From Xiphophorus maculatus (Eukaryota; Chordata; Actinopteri; Cyprinodontiformes; Poeciliidae), in contig NC_036457.1 in assembly GCF_002775205.1 (NCBI RefSeq), forward strand, positions 5,162,024 through 5,226,023: a stretch of DNA of 64,000 bases, written 5' to 3'. Shown piece by piece: positions 30,084-58,262 of this stretch; position 1 is the first letter of the stretch, and the number at the start of each line of letters is the position of its first letter. A model generated the notes under the pieces. The model was not told the origin of the DNA. It saw nothing but the letters and a program-made list of their open reading frames with translations, and did no database searches. The position numbers and the translations under genes are program-made.

Positions 30084-33000
30084 ATGGTGAAGTGTGTGGT
30101 CTCCGGCTGTCCGAACCGGGTGGACGGGTCCAACCATGGAGTGTTCAACAGAACCCAAAAACGGTTCTTCAAGTTCCCGCGGGATCCAGCGAGGGTCAAG
30201 GTAGGTCCAGTTTCATACTGGTACCGAAATTTAGAAGTTACTGTCCGGTTCGGTCCAGTTAGTGAGTTAGAAAGTCAAAGTTACTGAGGTTGCACAAAGA
30301 CCCGGAGTGGACCACAGTAGAACCGGACCAGTTCCAGTCCAGATTTAGTCCAGACCAGGAACCAGTCTCCACTGGGTTTCCCTGGAACCGGCTCGTCAGG
30401 TCCAGAAGGTTCCGGAGGTCCAGATCAGGATAATGGTTCCGCTCTGTTTGGAATATCAGATGTTAAACTGGACTTGGATGAAATGTTTTGTTCGGTTCTC
30501 CGGTGCTGTTTTGGTTCGTCACTGGAAAACCACGTGACCTTTGACCTCTGAACCCAGAGGTCAAAGGTCACGTCAATCAGGTCTGACCTGACAAAGATCC
30601 GTTTAGAGAATGAATCAGTTCCAGAGAGCCAAAGCTGATTCTGGGTGGGTTCTAAACGGGTCACTGGGTCCTTCCAGGTGTGGCTGGCGGCGCTGCGGCA
30701 GGCGGACCAGCAGAACCAGAACCAGAACCTGATCTGTGAGGACCACTTCCTGCCGGAGGACGTCCTGTCGGGTGACGTCAGCGCCGACGCCATTCCCATC
30801 ATGCCTCCCTGCCTGGACGGGCCGCTGGACTCGTTAGACCGGTGGGGAGCTGGGTCGGAGGACGACGAGGACCAGTGGGTCGGAACCGCTGGTCCCAGTG
30901 AGGAAGAGGAGGATGAAGGCTGCTTTCCCTTTAACACCAAGATGGCTACTCCAGAACTTCTTGCTCTGGACCCAACAGAACAGGTCAGAACCTCCGGCTG
31001 AACCTTTACTGATCCAACCTGGTTCTGCTGGATCAGAACTGGCCCAGTTGGTTCCCAGTAGAACTGATAACTGTTGTTCTGTTCCCACCTGCAGAATCCG
31101 GCTGTCAAAGCGTTGCCAGAATGTCCGACTCTCAGGTAAGCGGTTCTGATCCAGTTCCATTGTGGTTCTGTCAGAGGTTTCCGGGCCGGTATTGACTCAT
31201 GTCTCCCTACAGCCAGCAGCAGCAGAACGGGCCGATTCGGACCCAGACCCGGGAAGGTTAGTTCTGTCGAGTGGCGGCGGCCTCCGTCCGGTTCTGTGGG
31301 TCTCTAACCAGGCCGTGTCGTCCCCAGACGTGTCTCTGCTGGTTCTGACCCGGCGGTTCCTGGACCTGTTCCTGACGGCGCCGGACGGCTGCCTGGACCT
31401 GCGCAGCGCCATCGCCAGCCTGAGGACGCGCCGCCGCCGCGTCTATGACATCACCAACGTGCTGCAGGGCGTCCGGCTCGTCCAGAAGGAGTCCGTCAAC
31501 CGGATCCGCTGGATGTGAGTGATCCGGTTCCGGGTCTGCCGCTCTCATGTGATGTCACACTTCCAGGAACTTTGTAGCTGACAGCCATCTTGGTAGGCGG
31601 TTGCTATGGAGTTACTATGACAACACCAAACAAGCCCAGGCTCAGAAGGATCTCTCTCCTCGTTCATTACATTTAATACTGACAGTTTCTGAGTTCTCCA
31701 CTGTGGAATATTAAGATAAACATCAGATATTTGCTGCCATTATTTACTAGCTTAGCTAATGTAGCTTTTATCTGCTACCTAAGACAGACCTGTAGCCTAG
31801 CTGTTGCTACACGTTCTTACTCTGCCAGTCACCTGAACCTCATTATTCGCCTGCAGAGTTCGTACGTTCTTTATGAATCTGTTGAAACTTTGATCGTATC
31901 GCCCGCGGGTTCCAGGTGAAGCTCCTCCATGTTGCACTCTCCCTTGTTCACTAGCTAGCTAACTTTATCGTAGCAGCAGATCAGTGGCTCCTTGTCCACA
32001 TCGTCTGATGCGTTTCGTTGATCCAGGCGGCAGCCATTTTGTTCATGTATTTTTCTCTTCATCCAAAGTGTTGCATATTTTCTGTTGTTCTGGAAGCCAT
32101 GCTACGGCTATCCTACGCTCTGTGCTGCCTACCAAGATGGCGGATCACTTCTTGTTTGGGAACTATGAATTAAATCTGGAGTCATTCAGAACTGGTCACA
32201 TGGTTCCGGTGTTCTGTTTATCTGTGCTACCTGTAAATCCGTCCTACCTGTGGAAGTTTCGTTTCATGTGTTTTATTTCATCGCAGATCACGGTTAGATT
32301 AATTTAATTTATTTTATACCTGCTTTCATTAAGCTGCTGTTTTACTTCATGTTTTTACTTTACATGACAGCAGCTTGTAAATATATTTATGGTTTAGTTT
32401 GCCGTCTGCAAAGTCGTAAACAAGTTATTGTTAATCAGGACAAAATACGTTGTTTTGTAGCTATTTTGTCCCTGTATTTTAGTTTAATTATACTCTCTTT
32501 TTATTATGAAACTTTGCTAAATAGATGTTAGCGATGCTATGTGGAATTGAAGCTGTAATAGCCGTGTAATATCAGTGTATATTAATCATATCCCATCATT
32601 CCAGTGAGCTGTGCAGTTCGGTGACATTGTGGCTGACAGACAGACAACAGATTAATTCACCAAAAAGAGTTACAGTGATCTGTATTTGTCTGTGTTTAAT
32701 TTCATTTCAATAGGGCTCAATAGGTAAACGTGTTTCCACTGATACTGTTTTATTCTAACAAACACCTTTGTATTTAAAATATTATAACAGGTAGGATATT
32801 GTAGTAAAAGGATTCATCTACAGCAGGGGGTCAAACTCCAGTCCTGGAGGCCCTGCAGCTTTTAGATGAGCCTCTGCTGCAGCACCTGGACAGAATAATG
32901 AGGTCATTAAGGTTCTGGAGAACCGATCTACAAGAGGAGGAGGTCATGAAGCCGTTTCATTCCAGGGTTTTGTACCTGTGGCTCATCTAAAACCTGCAGC

Positions 33001-36000
33001 GACTGGAGGACTGGAGTTTGACTCCCTGATCTACAGCTTTTCATTTGAAACAGGTAGGATGTTCAGATGAAGGAAGCTAAGCTAAGCTAACCGTAACTGC
33101 TAAGCTTCCACTTCAGGCACTCAGATAATGTCATCTGAGTGACTGAACCGGACCAGAACATTAATAACCTGCTGTAGTTTGTAAACATGACGGCAGCACG
33201 GACAGACAGACTCAGCCATCAATCCGTGCTACAGTAGGAAAATCTGACGAGGTAGCTCAGATAGTCAGAACACCAAACCCAGAAAAATCCTTTGTTTCCT
33301 TGCTTCCTGTCTGTGAGTGGTTCTGGTCGGTTCTGATGAATCAGGACCTTCGGGTCGGACTCGGTTCCTCCTTCCTGAACGAACAGATTCTCAACCGTTT
33401 GTTCTGATGGTTCTGTAGGGAATCAGAGGTCCAGTTTGTTTGCTGTGTATTTCGGACCTATAACACGACCAGAACCTCAGTTTCTCCCAGTGTCTCCAGT
33501 GAAACCAGTATGTTGTGTGCAGAGGAAGCAGCCCCGCCTCAAGCTACCTGGGTCAGAACCGGGCCCGGTCCAACATGGCCGACCTGAAGCTGGTGGAGGA
33601 AACTCTGGACTCTCTGATCCGGACCAGCGCCGAGCAGCTCTTCCACCTGACCGACGACCCGCACAACTCCAGATATCCTTCGGTCCGGTCCGGTTCAGAG
33701 TTTCAGATCCACCTGGACGATACCGGGATTGGGGGGGGCAGGGCAGACTGATGGTTTAAACAGGTTCTGGTCGGTTCTGATGGGTTCTGCTCAGGGGTCG
33801 GTCCTGCTCACCAGTATTGGAACCCATGAAGTTTAAGTTTAATATTTACTGAAGTAAATTCATTTACTGCCGAAGCAAAACAGCAAATGATAAAAACACC
33901 CAGAGGAAAACAAAGCTAATCGCTATGGAAACCCAATCGGCTCACCTGCTGCTCATCACAAGTAAGGATCACTTGTGATGAACTGGGTCTGGACTGGACC
34001 TCAGGCTTCTGGACCGGAGCTCAGGCTTCTGGACCGGACCACAGGCTTCTGGACCGGAGCTCAGGCTTCTGGACCGGACCACAGGCTTCTGGACCGGAGC
34101 TCAGGCTTCTGGACCGGACCACAGGCTTCTGGACCGGAGCTCAGGCTTCTGGACCGGACCACAGGCTTCTGGACCGGAGCTCAGGCTTCTGGACCGGACC
34201 TCAGATTTCTGGACCGGAGCTCAGGCTTCTGGACCGGACCACAGGCTTCTGGACCGGACCACAGGCTTCTGGACCGGACCTCAGGCTGGTTCCTGTTTTG
34301 TCCTTAAATTAAAATGTTTTTGTTGAAATAATTTGCTCTTTGTTACTTTGGACCTCAAACTTTCCATCTTCACTCTGAAATGCACAACATGAAGGGCACC
34401 AGTAATGGTGAGCAGGATCCTCGGATCAGAACCGGACCAGAACCCTGCTGGAAGGAAGGAGGTATCAGGATCGGTTCTGGACTCTCCACCGCAGGGGTCA
34501 CCAACCCGGTAGCCGAGACGACCTTGTCAGTCGAGCAAGTTCTAAAAGTAGCCATCGTCATTAGGCAGCACTGCCAGAATAAATATTCAATTAAATGTTT
34601 TTACCTGGAAATAACATTTGTTTATTTTTAGATTTTTTTAAGTGAATTATAAAAACGTTTAAAATTTGCTGTATGTATACAACTCTATTTTTTCTTCTCC
34701 CCTCCAGGGGGCTTTTATTTTCTCTAGTGTAAGAAAGCAGGCTGACAGCGAGGGGGGCGGAGGGGGAAGACATGCGGTAAATGTGGCCGGGTCCGGGAGT
34801 CGAACCCGGGTCGAGGACTGGAGGCGCGAAACCGTGAGCCAGACGGGATGTTGGTTCCCCGGTTCAGGTGGAGTCCAGATGATGCAACATTGTTTGCTTA
34901 ATTTCTACTCTTTTCTGGAACGTTTCGTCTGAGACGCTCAGTAGGAGCAGCAGATTCTGTCATCCGGTGACCCGCCAGAACCGCACACGGTAAAAAGCTC
35001 AGCCAGGATCCAAACGATCGCTGCTAGAACTACGAGTGGGATCAAATTACATTTACAGAAAAAGTGCCAAGCAGCCCTCTGATAACATCCTGCAGGCGTC
35101 TGCGCATAATTCTGAACTTTAACCCTAGAAAAGAGTTGTAGGGCGTAGGGGACAACGCGACCCATATTTGGAGGCTTCCATGTCTTAATTATTTAGCATC
35201 GTTTGTTTAAAAAAAAAGTCCGCTGATTTTGTGGTTTAGGTTTGTGCTGGTAGTTTTATGCTGCTCTCCGATCTGTCTAACTTTTTTTTTTCCGACATCT
35301 GCTGGTGTCAGCCAACAGGCGACCCGTCAGAACCGGGCACGGTAAAAAGCTCAGGCAGAACTTTAGAACAGCAGGAGGAGCTCAATCATTTTTAGCTCCC
35401 AGAAAAAGCACCAAATTAACACAAGTAAACTGAGTGACCAATAAGATTGAGTCTTTTGCCCTTTGACCCCCACAGACTCACACTGATGCCCTACGTACAA
35501 GATGCTTTGACGCAGAATATTTAGTTTTTCTCCACAATTTTGTTAATAGTAAAGATGGTTAGATAATAAAACAATAACTATTCTTTTCTTTTTTTATGCA
35601 AAGGAATATCTGAAGGTGCTGCAGGTTTTACTGCAATAATCCAGATTCTCAGTCACTTGTAGGTCATTTAGAATCACACAGAAAAGATCCAAAAGGAAAC
35701 AAACTGAACTAAGTTCTGGTCACATAATAGCAGTTAATCATAACTGGTAAATTATTACTGATAACTATGTGAGAAATCTCCAACATTAATATGATCATGT
35801 AATTATTTATATGTATTATAGTTATAAAAGCTGAGCCACCCCCTTCCTGTTGCTCCACGCCCTTCCTGTTGCTCCACCCCCTTCCTGTTGCTCCACGCCC
35901 TTCCTGTTGCTCCACGCCCTTCCTGTTGCTCCACGCCCTTCCTGTTGCTCCACGCCCTTCCTGTTCTCTGGACCTCAGCTTGGTGACCTCTGCTCCACCG

Positions 36001-36735
36001 TCTGCAGGGTTCTGGTTCTGGTCACACTGTTGGACCTTTAGCAGAACCAAAAGTTCTGGTTCTGGTCCAGGCTCAGAACCTGTCCCTCTACCTTTGGATC
36101 AGAACCGGTTCTCCTTGACGGCGGTCCGGTCCAGGTTGGCCTATGTGACCCGGCAGGACCTGGTCGGGCTGCAGAACCTCCAGAACCAGACGGTTCTGGT
36201 GGTGAAGGCGCCGGAAGAAACCAGGCTGGAGGTTCCGGCTCCCACCGAGGTGAGCAGAACCGCAGAATGGGTCGGGCCGGGTCACAATCAAACTGAGGTT
36301 CTGTTCTGATCCAGGACAGCATCCAGATCCACCTGAAGGGCGGGACGGGTCCGATTCGGGTTCTGACCTGCGACGCCGGAACCACAGGAGAGGCGGGCTT
36401 TTCTTCCCTGGAGGAGAGTCGGATCAGAACCGCCGAGCTGCTGCACGCAGGTAGCTTCAGAACTGAGCCGGGTCCACCAGAACCTCTGACCTATTGAAGA
36501 AACCAGTGAGTTCTGGGTCCAGGTTCTGGTTCTGTTGATACCTCATAGGTTTCAGCTGAACCAGAACCGGGTTCTGCTCCGTTTGGACCCGACTGAATAG
36601 TTTGGGTCATCAGAACGTCCAGAACCTGGGGGACTGGAGGTGGTTCTGATGATGCCCAGCTGTGATTGGCTGACTGGTGATCAGGTGACCCCTGTTCTGG
36701 TTCCAGGTCAGCAGAACCGGGTCCAGAGCGTGTAG
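30084..36735 (+). CDS. e2f6: E2F6 transcriptional repressor with N-terminal THAP domain, complete (374 codons, 9 exons)
   Basis: A nuclear repressor of E2F-responsive genes that dimerises with DP proteins. Exons: 30084-30200, 30678-30983, 31095-31135, 31213-31256, 31328-31514, 33523-33672, 36135-36249, 36315-36450, 36707-36735; phases agree throughout, the last exon being least certain. Exons 1-2 encode a THAP zinc domain: MVKCVVSGC, FFKFP, a central W, and ICEDHF complete the C2CH ligands. An acidic linker follows. Exons 4-5 hold the winged-helix E2F domain with the RRRVYDITNVL signature, exons 6-8 the dimerisation/marked box (LAYVTRQDL, VKAPEETRLEVPAP, DSIQIHLK). There is no retinoblastoma-binding tail, as in E2F6. 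A THAP domain on E2F6 has been reported in zebrafish, and mammals lack it. Intron 6 is U12-type. Two AATAAA signals lie at 36948 and 36959; the gene is tail-to-tail with BRF1. Confidence 0.9.
31560..32820. other. E2F6 intron 5, no feature seen
   Basis: AT-rich unique-looking sequence with frames up to 107 codons and no family resemblance. GCCATCTTG/CAAGATGGC words at about 31582 and 32132 are short YY1-like cores. Confidence 0.4.
32824..33028. mobile_element. Non-autonomous hAT element with perfect 8-bp duplication
   Basis: Ends CAGGGGGTCAAACTCCAGTC and ACTGGAGTTTGACTCCCTG, flanked on both sides by ATCTACAG (32816-32823 and 33029-33036). About 205 bp, in E2F6 intron 5. Same family as 42359-42583. 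The exact duplication suggests a fairly recent insertion. Confidence 0.92.
33985..34292. repeat. 20-bp minisatellite, about 15 copies
   Basis: Alternating TCAGGCTTCTGGACCGGAGC and ACAGGCTTCTGGACCGGACC form a 40-bp higher-order unit. It lies in the U12-type intron of E2F6. The open frame RLLDRTTGFWTGAQASGPDH is periodic and not a gene. Confidence 0.95.
34490..34650. mobile_element. Possible hAT terminal fragment
   Basis: Starts CAGGGGTCACCAACCCGGTA, a hAT/Charlie-like terminus, then GAGCAAGTTCTAAAAGTAGC and an AT-rich run. No matching right end or duplication found. Confidence 0.35.
34690..34870 (-). mobile_element. tRNA-derived SINE
   Basis: On this strand a tRNA-like head carries a B box (GGGTTCGACTCCCGG), followed by CATGTCTTCCCCCTCCGCCC and a short A-rich tail ending AAAATAAAAGCC. 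Related to the SINE at 38672-38840. Confidence 0.6.
34955..35420. repeat. Dispersed duplication of a GGTAAAAAGCTCAG block
   Basis: 34968-35100 (GTGACCCGCCAGAACCGCAC ACGGTAAAAAGCTCAGCC..) and 35305-35415 (GCGACCCGTCAGAACCGGGC ACGGTAAAAAGCTCAGGC..) share order and wording, including AGAAAAAGYRCCAA near their ends. This is an old segmental duplication or two copies of an unnamed repeat. Confidence 0.6.
35836..35968. repeat. 19-bp minisatellite, about 7 copies
   Basis: Tandem CCCTTCCTGTTGCTCCACG units in E2F6 intron 6. Confidence 0.93.
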
Positions 36736-37446
36736 CTCCAACCGGGTCAGCAGGGGGCACTGCAGGCTGAGAACAGGAGAAACGATCCGACTGACGGCTT
36801 TACAGAGGAACCGGACCGGAACCACGGACCGGACCGGAACCAGGAGTGAAGTGATGAAGACGATTCTGATTATTATTATTTTTTGTTTGGTTCTGGTTTT
36901 GTTTTGAGCTCAGAACTTTCTGACAGAACCGGGCCGGGATGTTCTGAAATAAAGAGTAAATAAAACCTGGACTGGTTCTGAGTCTCTGACCCGTTTAGCT
37001 GCTGCAGCGGTTCTGAAGGTGGATCCCTAAAAAGTTCTGATCCGCTGGACCGACGGTTCCACAAAATGACAGAACCAAGTCTGGACCTGCAGAGACTGGA
37101 TCCCGGTGCTGAACCGGGCCTCTGGTCCGATCCGTCCTGGAGGAATGAAACTGAGCAGAACCAGAACCGACTGGACTTTCAGTCCATTTATTATGGAATG
37201 TTTCTGCTGGGTCATGATTCTGTTCGGGTCGCACATGACATCATTAAAATACAGCAACACACACTTCCTGTCTCTCACACACTTTCTGTCTCACACTGGT
37301 TCTGCTGGTTCCGGGTGGGTCCAAGACACCTCAAAGTGAAAAGTTCTGATAAGTTCTGGTTCTTCCATCGGTGATTGACCTGCTGGCCTCTGATTGGCTG
37401 GACGGAGTTTGTTCAGGGTGGGCGGAGCTAAAACACTTCCTCTTCC

Positions 37447-54098
<16,652 letters not shown>

Positions 54099-54769
54099 TG
54101 TGGCGGTGCCTGAGGATGAGGAGCAGATCCTCTTTAGCAGAGATCAACAACAATCTGGAAACAGATTCTGCGTCCTGGAGATCAATTTCCTTTAGTCAGA
54201 TCAAAAGAGACAGAGGGGAGAGAACACGGTGGTGGAAGTATTATGCTGAGGGTTCTTCAGTGAGTCTGGAACTGGACCTAAATCGCTGCAGAACCAGTCA
54301 GTCATTTAAAAGTAGGGTCCTGTTTGTATTTGTCCTTCCTGCACGGCTCTGATCTACTGAAAGCTCTTATTAATGTTCAGTAAACACGAACATTATTCCC
54401 GTTTTAAAACAAGCCAACATGTTTCACTGTGATCCAGTAGAACCGAATCCTAACAGAACACACAACGCTGCTGCTGCTCACACTGAGGGACAATAAAGCT
54501 GATTTCTATTATATTCTGATCTTCTAAAGCGTCTGAGAAGCTTCTGACCGGTTCTAACCCAGTTTGGTTTCTGGAGCGGAACAATTCAGACTATCTGCAA
54601 ATCAAAACCATGAGCTTCTGAACCAGAACCAGGGTGTTTGGACCTGAACAGTAGCTGGAAATCCCTGCAGAAAATGAGATAATTTACCATCAACTAGATC
54701 GGTTCTGATCGAACACCAAAGATGTCTTCCAAACAAACCGAACCTCCAGAACATTCTGACAGCAAAATT

Positions 54770-54865
54770 TCACTTATGAAGTAGAGACCCGCACCTAGAA
54801 TCGAACCCACAACCGAACCGGCCGAAGGACCAGCCTCTAACCACTGGACCACCAGCTATAACAAA
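54770..54865 (-). mobile_element. tRNA-like SINE head or tRNA pseudogene (Glu-like)
   Basis: The minus strand reads CTGGTGGTCCAGTGGTTAGA (A box) and GTGGGTTCGATTCTAGG (B box), close to eukaryotic tRNA-Glu, but the anticodon arm and acceptor stem do not pair properly. It lies between BRF1 and XRCC3, near the presumed shared promoter region. Confidence 0.55.
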
Positions 54866-55014
54866 CACGCCCCACTTACCGGGTAAAGTTCCGGAACCAG
54901 GCGGGAAGAACCAGCAGAGCGGTTCGAATTCTAGCAGCTGAGCTTCATGTTCGCCCCATCCGAACAATAACCATTCATACTAATGGATCAATTACTGATT
55001 CTGGTTCTGATCTG

Positions 55015-55290
55015 TGTTTAGCTTCCCCAACTGGCGCCCAAATGTGACGTCACTTCTGAGCCAATCCATGTCCATATTTACGTCATTTTTCGCGCCAGTT
55101 CTGTTCAGTTCGGCCGGGTCGGGACAAGCGGAACGAACGGGACTGGGCCATATCAAGCAGCGGTACCGGAGTCGGAGTTATTTTCTGGACCCGGCGGCAA
55201 GCGATGACGTCACGTGCTCAGGCAGGAGTTTGTCCGTGTTGTGACGCTTTCTCAAACAAATTTGGTCAGAACCAGAGCCGGTACCGCAGA
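55015..55290 (+). promoter_or_regulatory. XRCC3 promoter and 5' UTR, with E2F and CRE-like sites
   Basis: TTTTTCGCGCC at about 55086-55096 is a consensus E2F site. TGACGTCA-type sequences occur near 55043 and 55204 (the latter extended as TGACGTCACGTG), and GCCAAT lies near 55058. The surrounding DNA is CpG-rich. This suits a recombination gene expressed in S phase. BRF1 starts about 1.2 kb away on the other strand, so the region may serve both genes. Confidence 0.55.
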
Positions 55291-55291
55291 G

Positions 55292-57093
55292 ATGAACTGG
55301 GACCAGCTGCAGCTCAAACCGCGGATCATCTCCGCCATTCAGAGAGGTACCAGCTGCTCCACCGGACTCCACCTCCAAACCCAACTGGTTTAACTGGAAA
55401 AGCCTCAGCTTCCCTCTCAGACCCCCATCGTTGTTCTACAGTGACGTCGGTTTTATTTAATGAACCCAAACTTTATTATTTGTTAAATTAACTGTAGTTC
55501 CTGCTGCCAGGAACGAACAGAACAAGAACCTCATTACAGCTGGTTCCTATGGGCTCCCTGGGTTTACTGAGCATCACCATGTGTAGCTGTGGTTGTGTCG
55601 TTGCCATAGTAACGTGTTTTCTCCCCCCCCCCCAGCTCATCTGAAGTCTGTTCGGGAGGTTCTGGTTTTGTCTGAGCCGGACCTTCAGAAAATGACCGGA
55701 CTGTCTGGCCCAGATGTCCAGGAGCTGCTCCATGCTGCCGCCACCGCCTGCAGGACCCATCAGCCAATCACAGGTGAGATTATCTGATTGGCTCACACAG
55801 TGTGATGTCATGCTCAGTTCTAACAGCATCCTCTCTCCCCTCAGCCCTCCAGCTGCAACGGGGTGAGTGCCGCAGGTTGGAGTCCGGCCTGCGGCTCGGT
55901 ACTGGCTGTCCGGTTCTGGACCAGCTGCTTCGCGGAGGACTGCCAGTGGGGGGCGTCACTGAGCTGGCGGGAGAGAGCGGAGCTGGGAAGACCCAGCTGG
56001 GCCTGCAGCTGTGCCTGTCAGTGCAGTATCCGGTGGAGCACGGAGGTCTGAGCGCAGGTCAGTGAAGGCACCACGCTTACGCAGGGCGTCAGTGAATGCA
56101 CCACGCCAGTGACCTTCCCAGCATTCCGTGACCTCTGACCTCTGCCCTCCAGGTGCACTGTATGTCTGTACCGAGGATCCGTTCCCCATCCGGCGGCTGC
56201 AGCAGCTGATCTCAGAGCAGACGTCGCTGCGATCTGACGTCCCGCCGTCTCTGATTGGCCGCCTCCGCTTCTCCGACAACATCTACGTGGAACACGCCGC
56301 CGACCTGGTGCGTGACCTCCGTCCTCAGATTGGGCGGAGCCTTTGGCTGACCGTAGGCTCACAGGTGTGTTGATCCCCAGGACTCGCTGCAGGTGTGTCT
56401 GTCTCGGCGTGCCGCGCTCCTATTGGCCCAGGGCCGAGTCCGGCTGGTCGTGGTCGACTCGGTGGCGGCGCTGTTCAGGTGCGAGTTCCGGCCTGACGAT
56501 TGGCTGGAGAGGAACAAGCAGCTGCTCACCGTCTCCTCCATGGTGCATCACCTGAGCCACGAGTTCACCGCCCCTGTCCTCTGCATCAACCAGGTGGGTC
56601 ACACACACACATACACACACACCTGTCTCCTGTCCTCAGGTGAAAGACGTCTCAGATCAGTAGCCATGGTAACTTGTTGTTTTTTTTGTTATCTGTTTAA
56701 GGTCACAGACGTTTTCCACCAATCAGAGAGCAGCTCCAGGTAAAGCTGTCCTCCAGGTAAACCCGAAGCGTTTTCATCCTGACCTGATGTCTACCTGTCT
56801 ACCTGCCCAGCTCTCCGTCCTCTTCAGTGAGTCCTGCCCTCGGTCTGGCCTGGGCCAATCAGGTGACGGTTCGGCTGATGATGCGCCGTCTCCAGGCGAC
56901 TGTTTCCCGTGGCGACCAGAGCAGTGCTCTGCGCAGGTTGGAGGTGGTGTTCGCTCCTCACCTGGCCCGGGGCGGCCGGGACCTCGCCGTGTGGAGGGAG
57001 GGGCTTCGCGGGGTTCTGGACCCGGTTCTGGCTCCATTTGGACCTGATGTAGCTCAGCAGGAAATGGTTCTGCCGCTTCGTCTGAACCGATGA
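55292..57093 (+). CDS. xrcc3: XRCC3, RAD51 paralogue for homologous recombination, complete (364 codons, 7 exons)
   Basis: RecA-fold ATPase that partners RAD51C in the CX3 complex and acts in double-strand break repair and Holliday-junction processing in the nucleus. Exons: 55292-55346, 55636-55773, 55845-56057, 56153-56307, 56381-56593, 56702-56739, 56811-57093; phases agree. The start [19 protein letters not shown] is the family N-terminus. A helix-hairpin region follows ([19 protein letters not shown]). The Walker A motif GESGAGKTQ lies in exon 3 and the Walker B strand [12 protein letters not shown] in exon 5. [18 protein letters not shown] and the VVFAPHL strand complete the core. Length matches vertebrate XRCC3 (human 346). 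The acceptor of exon 6 (GTTTAAG) is weak but in phase. Confidence 0.94.
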
Positions 57094-58189
57094 AGATGCT
57101 TCTGGGTTTCAGCCGGGTCAGAATGAGGTTCTGGTGGGTCCGGCAGCTCAGTTCTCCGGTCTAGAGTGGGATCATGATGACTCATTCCGGGTCAGAACCA
57201 GAGCCAGCTCTGCCCATGTTGATGCCTTCACTGACCCCAGGACATCAGGACTCTCTCTGGGATCCGTTACGGTTCGACCCGTCTGCCGCCACCAGAACCT
57301 TCAATGATCCAGAAACGATTGTTTACATCAGAATGTCAGCTGGTGATGACTTCCTGCCTGTGGCCAATCAGAACGTCAGACGTATTTCTCCTGTTGTGTA
57401 AATACATTTATTTATTTTTATTGTGAAAAAAGATAAAAAGTTGTAAAAAGTTTTTTTTGTTTTTTTAGTTCTGTAGGATTGAAAGTGATGAAAAACTAAG
57501 AATATGTAAACTGCAACCTAGTTAAAACAGATCTGATGTTTTTGGTATTTTAATCTCATTATTTATGGATATTTAATACAAATATTGCAAAAAAGGGAAA
57601 CTGTTAAAAACGTTATGGATCTGCTGTGGATGGTCCAACGAGCCACTGGCGCCTCCGTAGTCCCAGGTTGGAGACATGTGGTCTGTTTGTGTTGATCCGG
57701 TTCTTCTGTATATGAACCGGTTCTGTTTGGTACCGAATGGACTCCAGATGAAAAAACGAATCCATTAAGATTCAGTAAATATAAACGGATCAATTTAAAT
57801 CCTAATCTGGTTTACAAGATTCTAACTTTTTCCCAATAATCCCGTTTCCCTCAGGGTCAGAACCGTTCTGGTCCTGGGCGCAGCGGCAGCAGTGCGCCTG
57901 CGCGGGTTCTCCATAATAAAGCCATCATCAGACTACCGGAAGAGCGTTAGTGTTTTTCAAATTAAAAGCTGCACCGAAGCCGGTCCCCGGGTCACTGATG
58001 GAAGCTACCGATGGAACCGGACCTATGGTGTTCATAGGTCCGGTTCCGGTCCAGGTGTGATGGAGCAGAAACCCATCTAGAAGATGCAGGTGGTTCTCAA
58101 GAACCGGACCGGTCGGCTCTGTTCTGCTTTATTTTAGCTCTCTTATTTTGAAAGTGAGAGCGTGGCCGCGCCCTGACTTCCGGCCGTGT
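57094..58189. other. XRCC3 3' region and intergenic DNA
   Basis: No further gene found. An imperfect inverted pair of GGTTCCGGT/ACCGGACC words lies near 58010-58045. No clear AATAAA follows XRCC3 within 400 bp. Confidence 0.35.
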
Positions 58190-58262
58190 TGCGCTGATTG
58201 ACGCAGCGCTTGAGTTTTCTCTGCAGAAAGACCGAAGATCAAAAGGCGCCGCCGAGCTGTAG
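58190..58262 (+). other. Candidate non-coding first exon of the serpin gene
   Basis: CpG-containing sequence (GCGCTGATTGACGCAGCGCT) runs to a donor GAGCTGTAG|GTGAGTTG, about 660 bp before the acceptor CTGCTGCAG|ACCATGG of the first coding exon. Many serpin genes have such a leader exon. Inferred only. Confidence 0.4.

Larger units (their letters stand above)
33673..36134 (+). other. U12-type AT-AG intron (E2F6 intron 6)
   Basis: The exon boundary required by the protein (HNSR|LAYVT) has no GT nearby; the intron instead starts ATATCCTTC, an exact match to the U12 AT donor. Near its end, CTCCTTGAC at 36111-36119 matches the U12 branch site, with the branch A 16 nt before the 3' splice site at CCAG|G. 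E2F-family genes are known hosts of minor-class introns. The intron contains a 20-bp minisatellite and a SINE. Confidence 0.85.

Noticed and set aside
33975-34307. ORF of RLLDRTTGFWTGAQ repeats
   Set aside because: A by-product of the 20-bp minisatellite within the E2F6 intron.
34770-34850. Functional tRNA gene
   Set aside because: A B box is present, but the acceptor and anticodon arms do not pair; it fits a tRNA-derived SINE.
54770-54865. Functional tRNA-Glu gene
   Set aside because: Box motifs match but the anticodon arm is disrupted and the 5' and 3' ends do not pair.
55204-55491. An upstream start for XRCC3 at 55204
   Set aside because: That frame differs from the [12 protein letters not shown] frame and is open only by chance through the 5' UTR and exon 1.
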